NCBI GenBank assembly: GCA_050014595.1
Contig: JBEKDA010000004.1
Span: forward strand, 95,541 to 159,540
Direction: 5' to 3'
Source of the DNA: PALSA-129 sp050014595
GTDB lineage: Bacteria > Acidobacteriota > Terriglobia > Bryobacterales > Bryobacteraceae
Length of the DNA stretch: 64,000 nt
Below the pieces are notes generated by a model. The model searched no databases. It was not told where the DNA came from and saw only the letters and a list, made by a program, of their open reading frames with translations. Below, one piece after another: positions 34,697-42,891 of the stretch. The first letter of the stretch is position 1, and each line of letters begins with the position of its first letter. Both the position numbers and the translations under genes were made by a program.

Positions 34697-34740
34697 GGAG
34701 GGCGGGCGCCCTCGCCCGCGCCGGACCCCCTGGTCCGGCC
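34697..34740. repeat. Double-hairpin repeat, copy 1
   Basis: GCGGGCG-CCCT-CGCCCGC (34702-34719) and CCGGACC-CCCT-GGTCCGG (34721-34738) preceded by GGAGG. Copy 2 at 38512-38555 has the same loops with matched stem changes. Confidence 0.9.
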
Positions 34741-34771
34741 TTGAGCGTCCAACACGCGCATCGCCCCACGT

Positions 34772-34777
34772 TATAAT
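34772..34777 (+). promoter_or_regulatory. TATAAT box 9 nt before xdhC
   Basis: Consensus TATAAT, 9 nt before the ATG at 34787. The predicted leader is only about 3 nt. There is no clear -35 box. It lies directly after the double-hairpin repeat. Confidence 0.5.
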
Positions 34778-34786
34778 CGTCTCCGG

Positions 34787-35623
34787 ATGGACGTTTTCGA
34801 AGAGCTCGTGCGCCTGCGTAACCTGGGACAGAAGTGCGCGCTGGCTACCATCGTGGAAGTGCGCGGCTCGATCCCCAGTTACGAGAGCGCCAAGCTGCTG
34901 GTGCGCGAGGACGGCTCCATGGCCGGCACCATCGGCGGCGGCTGCGTGGAAGCCGAAGTCTGGAATGCCGCGCGCGAAGTCATCGAGACGGAGAAGCCCA
35001 AGCGACTGACGTTCAACCTGGGACAGGATGCGGCCTACGATAACGGCCTGATCTGCGGCGGACAATTGGAGGTTTTCGTGGAAGCTGTGCTCCCCGTGCC
35101 ACGCGCCTTTATTTTCGGCGGCGGCCACATTTCCAAGAGTCTTTCCAAAATCGCCACCCTGGCCGGCTTTACTACGGTGGTGGTGGACGACCGCGAGAGC
35201 TTCGCCAACCGTGAGAGGTTTCCGGAAGCCGGGGAAGTGCACGCCGGCGAGTACGAAGAGATTTTCCCGCTCCTCGCCATCAACGAAACCAGCTACCTGA
35301 TCATCGTCACGCGCGGCCATCGCGACGACATGCGCGTCCTCAGGCTGGCCGCCGGGACGCCGGCGCGCTACATCGCCATGATCGGCAGCAAGCGCAAAGT
35401 GCTCAACGTAGTTCGCGAACTGGAGAAGGAAGGCATATCGCGCGAAGCCCTGGAGAAAATCCATGCGCCCATGGGGCTGGATATCGGCGCGATTTCGCCG
35501 GAAGAGATCGCCGTCTCAGTCACCGCCGAAATGATCGCGGTGCGGCGCAACGCGGCCTCCAACTGGCGCTCGCTCTCGATGTCGGTGATGGCCGAATCGG
35601 CGCGGCCCACGCTGGCGAAGTGA
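34787..35623 (+). CDS. XdhC/CoxI-family molybdenum hydroxylase maturation factor
   Basis: 278 residues. The N-terminal XdhC domain has LATIVEVRGSIPSYESAKLLV, GTIGGGCVEAEVW and ICGGQLEVFVEAV; the C-terminal Rossmann part has AFIFGGGHISKSLSKIATLAGF and IVTRGHRDDMRVL, IAMIGSKRK. XdhC proteins bind molybdenum cofactor and help insert its sulfurated form into xanthine-dehydrogenase-type enzymes. The gene overlaps the MocA-like gene (GTGA), which fits a cofactor-maturation operon, but no hydroxylase subunits are in the window. Confidence 0.92.
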   Translation: MDVFEELVRLRNLGQKCALATIVEVRGSIPSYESAKLLVREDGSMAGTIGGGCVEAEVWNAAREVIETEKPKRLTFNLGQDAAYDNGLICGGQLEVFVEAVLPVPRAFIFGGGHISKSLSKIATLAGFTTVVVDDRESFANRERFPEAGEVHAGEYEEIFPLLAINETSYLIIVTRGHRDDMRVLRLAAGTPARYIAMIGSKRKVLNVVRELEKEGISREALEKIHAPMGLDIGAISPEEIAVSVTAEMIAVRRNAASNWRSLSMSVMAESARPTLAK

Positions 35624-36192
35624 CCGCCGGGCTGATTCTGGCCGCTGGCGAATCGCGCCGCATGGGCTCGCCTAAGGCGCTGTTGCGATACCGCGAAACC
35701 ACTTTCCTGGATGCGCTGTGCCGGTTGTTGGCGGAGCAATGCTCGCCGGTCATCGTGGTGTTGGGCGCATCCGCCGATGAGATTCGCGCCCGCTCCGCCG
35801 GCCCCGCCACCTTTGTGGTGAATGCCGATTACCAGTCCGGCCAGACCACTTCGATGCAATGCGGGTTGCGCGCCGTGCCGGCGGATGCCGGGGGCGTGCT
35901 CTTCACCCTGGTGGATCATCCGGCGGTAACGCCCGAAACTATCGCGCTCCTGCTCTCGGCTCCGTTCCCGCTGCTGCGCGTGCCGCGTTACCAGGGCCGC
36001 CGCGGCCATCCCATCTGGTTCTCGCGCGAATTGTTGCCCGAGTTTCTCGCGCTGCCAAATGACGGCGCGGCGCGCGATGTGGTCCACCGCCACCGCGATC
36101 GGACGGAGTTTCTGGATTTGGACGATCCCGGCATCGTGGCTGATATCGACGACCCCGCGGCTTACCGCGCGCTCGTCGGAGCCGACCTATGA
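35620..36192 (+). CDS. MocA-like molybdopterin cytidylyltransferase
   Basis: 190 residues, GTG start overlapping the xdhC stop. The nucleotide-binding loop is GLILAAGESRRMGSPKALL (residues 4-22), followed by the VLGASADEI, VNADYQSGQTTSMQCGL and FTLVDHPAVTPETI blocks typical of MobA-like/MocA NTP transferases. Next to xdhC, the CTP-dependent modification of molybdopterin for hydroxylases is the likely reaction. The overlap continues with the AsmA gene (ATGA). Confidence 0.88.
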   Translation: MTAGLILAAGESRRMGSPKALLRYRETTFLDALCRLLAEQCSPVIVVLGASADEIRARSAGPATFVVNADYQSGQTTSMQCGLRAVPADAGGVLFTLVDHPAVTPETIALLLSAPFPLLRVPRYQGRRGHPIWFSRELLPEFLALPNDGAARDVVHRHRDRTEFLDLDDPGIVADIDDPAAYRALVGADL

Positions 36193-38510
36193 GAATCCGC
36201 CCGCGCACCATCTTCCGGCTGCTGGGCGCGTTGGTGGCGCTGCTGCTGGTGGTGGGCTTCGGGGCGCCCTTCCTGAACGCGGACCAATATGCCGCGCGCC
36301 TGCGCCATTCGCTGTCGCGCGCCTTGGGCCGCGAGGTCGAGTTCCGCCAGGGCGTGAAGTTTAACCTCTTTAAAGGCCCCGGGTTTTCGGCCGACGATGT
36401 GGTCATCCACGAAGACCCGGCCATCGGGATGGAGCCGATCGCCTACGTGGATTCCGTGAACGTGCGGCCCAGCATCTGGTCCCTGCTGGGGGGCCGCTTC
36501 GTGGTGGCATCCATCCGCCTGGAAGGCGCCACCATCAATCTCACCAAGTCGGGCGCGGCATCGGACGCCGGCCGCTGGAATTTTCTGTCGTTCGTCAACC
36601 CCTCGGTGATGAGCGCCGCTCCGGCGATTCACGTGCGTGACGGCCGCATCAATTTCAACTTCGGCGATACCAAATCGGTCTTCTATCTGACCGAAGCGGA
36701 TTTCGATCTTTCGCCGCCGGGATCGCTGGGCAAAGGCTGGAGTATCTCCTGCTCGGCCAAGCCTGCGCGCACCGACCGCCCCGCGCAGGGCCTCGGCTCG
36801 TTCACTTTGAAGGGCCGGTGGTTCGTTTCACCGGAACGCGTGGATCTCGACCTGGTGCTCGACCACACCGGCCTCGCGGAGATCACCGCGTTGTGGCGCG
36901 GTCAATCGGGCGCCGTGCACGGAACCGTTTCGTCGCGCCTGCACCTGGGCGGCCCCATCAACAATATCGGCATCGCGGGCCGGGTGGACGTGGAAGACGT
37001 GCACCGCTGGGACCTGCTGCCCATGGGAGGCCACGGCTGGCCTTTCGATATCCGCGGGCGCCTGGACCTGGTCGCGCAACAACTGGACCTGCAATCCAAC
37101 TCGCCGGGCAATGCGCCCCTGCCGTTGTGGATTCGCTTTCGCGCCGCCGACTACCTGGCGCAACCGCGTTGGGCCGTGACGGCCAACTGGAATCGCTTCC
37201 CGGTGGGGCCGATTCTGGAACTGGCGCGGCACATGGGCGCCGCCTTGCCGCCCAAGCTGCAACTTGCCGGCGTGATGGATGGCGCCATCGGCTATTCCGG
37301 GCAGGGAAGTGTGCAAGGCACCGTGGCGTTTCAGGATGCCTCGCTGACCATTCCGGATTCGCCGGCGGTGCGCTTCGAGCACGCCGCCCTGGTCTTCGAC
37401 GGAGATCACGTGCGCCTGTCGCCCGCGGTGGCGCGCATGCCGGATGAGGACTCGGCCGAGATCGAGGCCGATTACGCCATCGGCTCCGGCACACTCGATG
37501 TTTCCATCTCAACCGAAGCCATGAAGGTGGCCTCGTTGCGCGCGCAGGCGGCCGTGCCGTGGCTCGAACAGGTGCGCAGCGGCCAGTGGAGCGGCCAGTT
37601 GCGCTACCATCGCGAAACCGGGCACGCGGGATGGACGGGCCATCTGCAATTGAGAGAGGCGGAAGTGCCCATTCCCGGCCTGGCCGATCCGCTCCAAGTG
37701 GCGGCGGCGCGCGGGCAGATCGACGGCGCGCGCGTGGCTCTCGACCACATTGACGCACAAGCCGGCAAGGTGGCTTTCACCGGTTCCTATTCCTATGAGC
37801 CCGGCGCGGCGCGGCCCCACCACCTGCGCGTGCACGCCGGCACTTTGGATGCGGCCGATCTCGAAGCCGAACTGCGGCCCACGCTCTCGCGCAGCCACGG
37901 CATCCTCGCTCGCGCCCTGGGCCGCACCAGCGTGCCGGACTGGCTGGAACAGCGGGCCGTGGATGGCAACGTTCAAGTGGACGATCTGCTCCTGGCGGGC
38001 GCGCACCTGGAGAACGTGCGCGCCCGCCTGCTTTGGGATGTGACGCGCGTCGAGTTCGACGGCTTGCAGGCCAAGCTCGACCGCGCGGCCATCACCGGCA
38101 GCCTCAGCATCAACTTGCGCGGGGCGCGGCCGGTCTACAAACTGACAGCTACCGTGAAAGGCCTCGACTGGCAATCGGGAAAACTGGATGGCCAGGGCAC
38201 GCTGGAAACTTCCGGCGCCGGTCTGCAGTTGCTGGCGAATCTCACCTCGGAGGGCGTCTTCACGGCCGGGGGGTTGGATTTTGGCGGCCTGACCGGACGA
38301 AGTCTTTCGGGGAATTACTCCGTGGCGTGGGCCGCCGCCGCGCCGCGCTTGCGGCTCACCGGACTGACGCTGCGCACCGAAGACGACTCCTACACCGGCA
38401 AGGGCGCCACGCAGGACGATGGCCGCCTGCTGCTGGTGCTGACCAGCGGCGCGAAGGAACTGCGCGTCAGCGGCCCGCTCGACAAGCTGCGGGTTGAAGA
38501 ACCGCGCTAA
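36189..38510 (+). CDS. AsmA-family envelope protein
   Basis: 773 residues. One N-terminal membrane helix (LLGALVALLLVVGFGAPFL) is followed by the AsmA start (LNADQYAARLRHSLSRALGREVEF, with GPGFSADDVVIHEDPA), then long repetitive beta-strand-rich sequence to the C-terminus (GLTLRTEDDSYTGKGA). AsmA-like proteins form a repeated beta-groove spanning the periplasm that is thought to move lipids to the outer membrane. It overlaps the MocA-like gene, although the functions seem unrelated. It ends 1 nt before a hairpin repeat. Confidence 0.85.
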   Translation: MRIRPRTIFRLLGALVALLLVVGFGAPFLNADQYAARLRHSLSRALGREVEFRQGVKFNLFKGPGFSADDVVIHEDPAIGMEPIAYVDSVNVRPSIWSLLGGRFVVASIRLEGATINLTKSGAASDAGRWNFLSFVNPSVMSAAPAIHVRDGRINFNFGDTKSVFYLTEADFDLSPPGSLGKGWSISCSAKPARTDRPAQGLGSFTLKGRWFVSPERVDLDLVLDHTGLAEITALWRGQSGAVHGTVSSRLHLGGPINNIGIAGRVDVEDVHRWDLLPMGGHGWPFDIRGRLDLVAQQLDLQSNSPGNAPLPLWIRFRAADYLAQPRWAVTANWNRFPVGPILELARHMGAALPPKLQLAGVMDGAIGYSGQGSVQGTVAFQDASLTIPDSPAVRFEHAALVFDGDHVRLSPAVARMPDEDSAEIEADYAIGSGTLDVSISTEAMKVASLRAQAAVPWLEQVRSGQWSGQLRYHRETGHAGWTGHLQLREAEVPIPGLADPLQVAAARGQIDGARVALDHIDAQAGKVAFTGSYSYEPGAARPHHLRVHAGTLDAADLEAELRPTLSRSHGILARALGRTSVPDWLEQRAVDGNVQVDDLLLAGAHLENVRARLLWDVTRVEFDGLQAKLDRAAITGSLSINLRGARPVYKLTATVKGLDWQSGKLDGQGTLETSGAGLQLLANLTSEGVFTAGGLDFGGLTGRSLSGNYSVAWAAAAPRLRLTGLTLRTEDDSYTGKGATQDDGRLLLVLTSGAKELRVSGPLDKLRVEEPR

Positions 38511-38511
38511 A

Positions 38512-38555
38512 GGAGGGCGGACGCCCTCGTCCGCGCGCGACCCCCTGGTCGCGCT
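38512..38555. repeat. Double-hairpin repeat, copy 2
   Basis: GCGGACG-CCCT-CGTCCGC and GCGCGACC-CCCT-GGTCGCGC, preceded by GGAGG, aligned with 34697-34740. Where a stem base differs from copy 1, its partner differs too, so pairing is kept. It fills the convergent gap between the AsmA gene and ccmD and could also act as a terminator. Confidence 0.9.
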
Positions 38556-38565
38556 CTTTGCTTTC

Positions 38566-38721
38566 CTACCCTTTCTTCCGCCAGCGCTCTTCGATCATCT
38601 CCTGCAATTCCGCGATGCGATGGCGCAGCTTCCGCTCCTTCTGCGAAATCTGGAAGAGGTAGGCGAAGATCACCAGCCAGCCGATGCCGTAAGCGTAAAA
38701 AAGCCAGTTCAAGTTTTCCAT
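38566..38721 (-). CDS. ccmD: CcmD-family small membrane protein
   Basis: 51 residues. MENLNWLFYAYGIGWLVIFAYLFQI is an N-terminal aromatic-rich membrane helix, followed by a basic coiled tail (SQKERKLRHRIAELQEMIEERWRKK), the standard CcmD architecture. CcmD holds the heme exporter (CcmABC) complex together and helps release heme-loaded CcmE. It starts 3 nt after the ccmC stop, and AGGAGGGA inside the ccmC end serves as its ribosome-binding site. This gene is easily missed because of its size. Confidence 0.85.
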   Translation of the reverse strand: MENLNWLFYAYGIGWLVIFAYLFQISQKERKLRHRIAELQEMIEERWRKKG

Positions 38722-38724
38722 GCG

Positions 38725-39459
38725 TCAGTCCCTCCTCAAGTCGTCCAACTCATGCGCGCGGCGCGTCAGGTCTTCGGCCGCGCGTTCCAGGCGTGCCACG
38801 CGGCGCCGCACCAGCAGGATGCACCACCACACCATCAGCATGGTGGCCATGCCGAAAAACAGCGTCGCCGACATGTCACCCGCCAGACCGGAGCCCTGGC
38901 CTCCGCCAATCACCGGCGAGGGGTGCTGCGTCCGGAAAATCCGGTTGGACATGTAGATCAGCGGCACATCCGCCATCCCCAGGATGCAGATCACGGCGCA
39001 CACCGTCGCGCGCGCTTCCACCGGCGCGGCGCGGCGAATCACCAGGTAAGCCGCATAGATGAAGAGCAGCAGGAAGGCGGAAGTGAGCTTCGCATCCCAG
39101 GTCCACCAGATGCCCCACACGCGCTTGGCCCACATGGAGCCCATCGCGATGTTGACGATCTCGAAGACCACCACCGTCTCATTGGCGGCCAGCGACAGGT
39201 CGTCGTACTTGCTGTCGTGTTTTACCAGGTAGAGGATAGCGGCGATGCCGCCCACGAAGCAGGCCACGAAAGACGCCATCGCTGCCGGCACGTGGAAGTA
39301 GAAGATGCGCTGGATGATCCCCATGGTTCGTTCGGTAGAGACCCACATGAAGATCAGGTACAACTGGGTCAGCACCATGACTGCCGTGAGGCCCAGCATC
39401 CATACGGGCACCGCGGGCCGGTTGTCTGTGAGCGCCGAATCGGCGATTCCGTCACTCAT
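38725..39459 (-). CDS. ccmC: Heme exporter/handling protein CcmC
   Basis: 244 residues, six membrane helices. The heme-handling WWD motif WGIWWTWDAKLTS is at about residues 114-126. The flanking heme-ligand histidines are in IFYFHVPAAM (about residue 56) and near FRTQHPSP (about 180). CcmC delivers heme to CcmE in system I cytochrome c maturation. Other ccm genes (A, B, E, F, G, H) are not in this window. It is followed immediately by ccmD. Confidence 0.92.
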   Translation of the reverse strand: MSDGIADSALTDNRPAVPVWMLGLTAVMVLTQLYLIFMWVSTERTMGIIQRIFYFHVPAAMASFVACFVGGIAAILYLVKHDSKYDDLSLAANETVVVFEIVNIAMGSMWAKRVWGIWWTWDAKLTSAFLLLFIYAAYLVIRRAAPVEARATVCAVICILGMADVPLIYMSNRIFRTQHPSPVIGGGQGSGLAGDMSATLFFGMATMLMVWWCILLVRRRVARLERAAEDLTRRAHELDDLRRD

Positions 39460-39474
39460 CGGTCCCTCTCCCCT

Positions 39475-40254
39475 CTACTGCAAAGCTTCGTTGAGCGCGC
39501 GCGCCAGGCGCACGCCGGCTTTTTCGATCTGTTGCTTGACCAGCGGTTCGGCCTTCTTTTCGTACTTGGCGTCGATGGTGATCTGGGCCCCGGCGGCCAC
39601 TTTGGGCAGGCGGCCGTAGGTGATCTTCTGGGCGGCCTTGTGCGATTGCTCGGCCCAATCGTTCACCGAGCCCTGACCCCACGATTTCTCATGCTTGGCC
39701 GCCTCGCGGGCATAGGCGGGGAACAAATCGTCTTCCTTCCCCATCAGGCCCAGCAATCCGCTGTCCCAGACGCTGTGCAGATTCGTCGCCCGGCCGTTGA
39801 ACAGCACGTGCACGTCGTTGCCGCCCTTATCCTTATTGTCGGAGCAGTGCAGGGGCTGGTGCATGTCGCCCACAAAGTGGATCAGGAACATCAGGGCCTC
39901 GCGCCGCGCCACGCCTTGAACCGCGGGGTCGCGCAGTTGCTTCCGGAATTCTTCGATCTTGGCGATCACGCAGTCGCCCTTGTCGCAATCGCGCGCCATG
40001 TCGAGGTGCGGCTGGTCGATGGGAATATCGATGTAGTGCCACGGCCCGCTCTCGCGGCGCTGGTTGCGGACCTCGTCGGCCCAACTGGCAACCGACTGGA
40101 TGGTCACGCCGGGCCCCAGAATTTCGGTCACCTTCGCTTGCACCGCGGGGGTCAATTCCCCCCAGGCGATGCGGGCCACCAGACTGTGGCCTTCGGGTCC
40201 CCACCCAAACGCGGAGACACACCCGCACAGCAGAATCACCGCGAACTTGCGCAT
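39475..40254 (-). CDS. Secreted S1/P1-type nuclease
   Basis: 259 residues from the ATG at 40254; a GTG 18 nt upstream is also in frame. The signal peptide (FAVILLCGCVSAFG) is followed by WGPEGH, where the mature N-terminal Trp and the His are zinc ligands. Others are in IQSVASWADEVR, WHYIDIP, LIHFVGDMHQPLHC and NLHSVWDSGLL, completing the trinuclear zinc site of S1/P1 nuclease. Members degrade single-stranded nucleic acids or act as phospholipase-C-like enzymes. It is located in the same strand run as ccmC but probably functionally separate. Confidence 0.93.
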   Translation of the reverse strand: MRKFAVILLCGCVSAFGWGPEGHSLVARIAWGELTPAVQAKVTEILGPGVTIQSVASWADEVRNQRRESGPWHYIDIPIDQPHLDMARDCDKGDCVIAKIEEFRKQLRDPAVQGVARREALMFLIHFVGDMHQPLHCSDNKDKGGNDVHVLFNGRATNLHSVWDSGLLGLMGKEDDLFPAYAREAAKHEKSWGQGSVNDWAEQSHKAAQKITYGRLPKVAAGAQITIDAKYEKKAEPLVKQQIEKAGVRLARALNEALQ

Positions 40255-40287
40255 ACGATCTGAGCGTATCACGAAGCAGAGCCGCGG

Positions 40288-41076
40288 CTATTCCCGGCAG
40301 ATCCCGCGGCGGCTGCCGCGAATGAAACTCACCACGTGGAGCGTCTCGGGAGTCGGAATCTCAGCTTCGATGCGCGTGAGCGCCTCTTCGAGCTTGAGGC
40401 CGGAGCGGTACAAGAGCTGGTAGGCCCGTTTGAGGATGCTGACGTCGGGAGCCTTGTAGCCGGCGCGCTTCAGCCCCACCAGGTTGAGTCCCTTGGCGCC
40501 GATCTGGAAGCCGGCGAAAGTGAAAAACGGCGGTGCGTCCAGGTTCACGCGCGTGTTGCCGCTTACCATGGCGAGGCGTCCGATCCTGGAGAACTGATGC
40601 ACCAGGACGCCGCCCGAGAGGAAGGCCTGATCTTCCACTTCCACGTAGCCGCCCAGCAGCACGCAACTGGCGATCACCGTCTGGTTCCCGATTTTGCAAT
40701 TGTGGGCGATGTGGCCGGAGGACATGATGAAGTTGTCGTCGCCGATTTCGGTGGCCGATTCCGGTGGCGTGCCGCGCGAGATGGTGAAGTGCTCGCGGAT
40801 CTGGTTGTGGTTGCCGATGCGCAGGTAGCTGCGCGCGCCGTCGAAGTTCTTGTCCAGGGGATCGGTCGCGAGCACGGTGCCGGCTGAGATCCGGTTGTCG
40901 TGCCCGAGAGTGGTCCAGCGCTTCACATACACGTACGGTTCCAGCACGCAGGCGTCGCCGATGACGACGTCTTCTTCAATGACGCAGAACTCGCCGATGC
41001 GGACGCCCGCCCCGATGACGGCGTCGGGATGGATGCGAGCGGTCGGCGCGACTTGGGCGGAGGGATCGGTGGGCAT
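40288..41076 (-). CDS. lpxA: UDP-N-acetylglucosamine acyltransferase LpxA
   Basis: 262 residues from the ATG at 41076, close to the E. coli length (262). Left-handed beta-helix hexapeptide repeats (IHPDAVIGAGVRIGEFCVIEEDVVIG) run through the first 190 residues. SSGHIAHNCKIGN holds the catalytic His at residue 125, the same number as in E. coli, and the helical C-terminus follows. It adds the first 3-hydroxyacyl chain of lipid A, so the organism makes LPS. lpxA usually sits with lpxD/fabZ/lpxB; here the upstream neighbour, 2 nt away, is the DUF4276 gene. Confidence 0.95.
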   Translation of the reverse strand: MPTDPSAQVAPTARIHPDAVIGAGVRIGEFCVIEEDVVIGDACVLEPYVYVKRWTTLGHDNRISAGTVLATDPLDKNFDGARSYLRIGNHNQIREHFTISRGTPPESATEIGDDNFIMSSGHIAHNCKIGNQTVIASCVLLGGYVEVEDQAFLSGGVLVHQFSRIGRLAMVSGNTRVNLDAPPFFTFAGFQIGAKGLNLVGLKRAGYKAPDVSILKRAYQLLYRSGLKLEEALTRIEAEIPTPETLHVVSFIRGSRRGICRE

Positions 41077-41078
41077 GG

Positions 41079-41669
41079 TTATGTCAGCCGCGTGAGTACA
41101 GCGGCAAACAGCTTGGCGCAATTCGGCGCGGCCTCGCGGACAGACTTGGGTCTAATCGATCTCAACAATTCTGCGGCGTGTTCGGTTTTGTTATCGAAAT
41201 AATTGCCCTTTGGCGTGTTCGTTGTGGCTTCTCGGAGGCCGGATTCCAGGTCCTTCTTGGAAATTTCTTCGACTTTGGGGTTACGCTTCAGAGCACTCCT
41301 CTTAAAGCCAGCGCCATAGAAGTCAGCGAGCTTCTCCTTGTCTGCGTAGAACCACGATTCCATCATCTCGACCATCCAGAAGACCGAGATGGCGTATGAT
41401 TTTTTCCATTTGTGCTCCCTGCAAAGATCAAGGGAGAGGTGGTCGCTGAAGGGTACTTCGCTGTCCGCGAGAAGGATGTTCCAAGCGGATGGGTGTTCTC
41501 TAAGCGCGATGCCGAAGTCGCGACATGCTGCCGCTCCGGATCCCGATGCCACCAGGTTCAGCTTACAGCGCCTCTTTCTCGCGCACTCACGAAGGTCTTT
41601 GAAGAAAGCGTGAAATCCGCGCTTCAGCCCCTTGTCTCCCTCGAAATAGATCCGAATCTCAGAAGGCAT
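41079..41669 (-). CDS. DUF4276-family protein, TOPRIM-like partner of the upstream ATPase
   Basis: 196 residues. The N-terminal IYFEGDKGLKRGF has the EG pair (E10-G11) and NILLADSE the acidic pair (D69, E71) expected of a TOPRIM-like metal site; MVEMMESWFYAD (99-110) is the DUF4276 hallmark. Members are predicted nucleases. It starts 3 nt after the ATPase stop. Together the two resemble PARIS/OLD-type anti-phage modules in which an ABC ATPase controls a TOPRIM effector. It ends 2 nt before lpxA. Base composition looks less GC-rich than lpxA. Confidence 0.8.
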   Translation of the reverse strand: MPSEIRIYFEGDKGLKRGFHAFFKDLRECARKRRCKLNLVASGSGAAACRDFGIALREHPSAWNILLADSEVPFSDHLSLDLCREHKWKKSYAISVFWMVEMMESWFYADKEKLADFYGAGFKRSALKRNPKVEEISKKDLESGLREATTNTPKGNYFDNKTEHAAELLRSIRPKSVREAAPNCAKLFAAVLTRLT

Positions 41670-41672
41670 CGG

Positions 41673-42821
41673 CTAGTAGCGGCCCCCGCCGATCTCGCCT
41701 TTTCGCCAGAGCTCGCCGAGCGAGTAATGTTTGAGCCATTCCTTAAGGCGCGTCTTCGACAACCGCTTCATTTGCGTGCCATTATCGAAATCGCGGTCGC
41801 ATACGAGCACCGATTCTGGACGGCCCGTGAGCGCGTCAACCAAGGCCTCGGAATGCGTCGTGACGATCAATTGCATGGATTGAGAAGCTTTGACCAGCGC
41901 GCTAGCCACCAGTTGCATGGCATCGGGATGCAATCCTAATTCAGGCTCTTCTATGCACATGAGGGGCGGCGGATGTGGATGGAATAAGGCCGCGAGAAGT
42001 GCGAGAAATTTCAGTGTCCCATCCGACATGCGGATGGAGGACAACATTTCTACCAGACCAGTTTCGCGCAAGAAGGCGCGCGCCAGGCCGTTAGCGATCT
42101 CGATTTTGACATCTTCGAAACGTTCGCAGAAGCGCAGGAGGTATCCTCTTATAAGCTCGTGCCTGTCCCGAAAATCCAGCTCCTGAAGAATCAATGCAAG
42201 GTTGTCGCCACCATCTTGCAACGCGTCCTTGGCTACTATTGTTGAAACACCCGATCGCGCTCCCCCTCCACGCCCCGTTCGAAACTCCCGGTAGATCCGA
42301 ATTTCTGCAAAGTGGTTCCCCACTTCGGTGATAGGGGTTGGGTCGTTTGGGTTTTTGAACGTAGCGAGGACGGACTCGGTCCTCGGAATAGGAGCCCCAA
42401 GAGACTCGCGTGTGAAATAGGGCCGGCGCCTGCCATTGCCCGTTCCCCGGCTGCTTTTCGTCAACTGCTCACCATCAATAATGAAAAACCCGTTTGGATC
42501 TTCGGAGAACTGCAACTGATACTCCAGGGGGCCCACCTGCCGGCCACGGCGCAATGTAACCTCGCATTCGATGGTCGCGATCGAGGACACGCGCGGGGAA
42601 GCCTCCGGATCGCCGAGCCAGAGCCACTGTCTGATGCCGCCGCCATTCAGGATCGTCGCTCCCAGGCGTCCGGATACCGGCGCCGCTTGGAGCAAGCTGA
42701 TCACCTCAATGAGATTGGTCTTGCCAACTGCGTTGGGTCCGATCAATACATTGAGCTGTCTGAGTTCGACCGTCGCGTCGTTGAATGAAAGTATTTTCTT
42801 CAGTTTTAGCCGGTTGATCAT
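41673..42821 (-). CDS. ABC/SMC-like ATPase (AAA_21) of a putative defence pair
   Basis: 382 residues. Walker A is GPNAVGKT (28-35), an ABC-signature-like stretch is MSDGTLKF (265-272), Walker B is LMCIEEPELGLHPD (287-300), and the switch His lies in TTHS (321-324). The start LKLKKILSFNDATVELRQLNVLIGPN is typical of RecF/OLD-like ATPases. The C-terminus ends in a basic tail. It is coupled to the DUF4276 gene 3 nt downstream. The flanking genes (lpxA and a ZIP transporter) are housekeeping, so the pair looks inserted. Function as a sensor ATPase in phage defence is inferred from the pairing. Confidence 0.85.
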   Translation of the reverse strand: MINRLKLKKILSFNDATVELRQLNVLIGPNAVGKTNLIEVISLLQAAPVSGRLGATILNGGGIRQWLWLGDPEASPRVSSIATIECEVTLRRGRQVGPLEYQLQFSEDPNGFFIIDGEQLTKSSRGTGNGRRRPYFTRESLGAPIPRTESVLATFKNPNDPTPITEVGNHFAEIRIYREFRTGRGGGARSGVSTIVAKDALQDGGDNLALILQELDFRDRHELIRGYLLRFCERFEDVKIEIANGLARAFLRETGLVEMLSSIRMSDGTLKFLALLAALFHPHPPPLMCIEEPELGLHPDAMQLVASALVKASQSMQLIVTTHSEALVDALTGRPESVLVCDRDFDNGTQMKRLSKTRLKEWLKHYSLGELWRKGEIGGGRY

Positions 42822-42891
42822 TCGCGTCGCTTAAATCTTAGCGGATTTCGGAGATGCGCTGGGATCGACGGCCGGCTGGGTTGCGCCGCTC

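Noticed and set aside
38494..40263. A 589-codon plus-strand frame
   Set aside because: Covers ccmD, ccmC and the S1/P1 nuclease antisense; composition is typical of a shadow frame.
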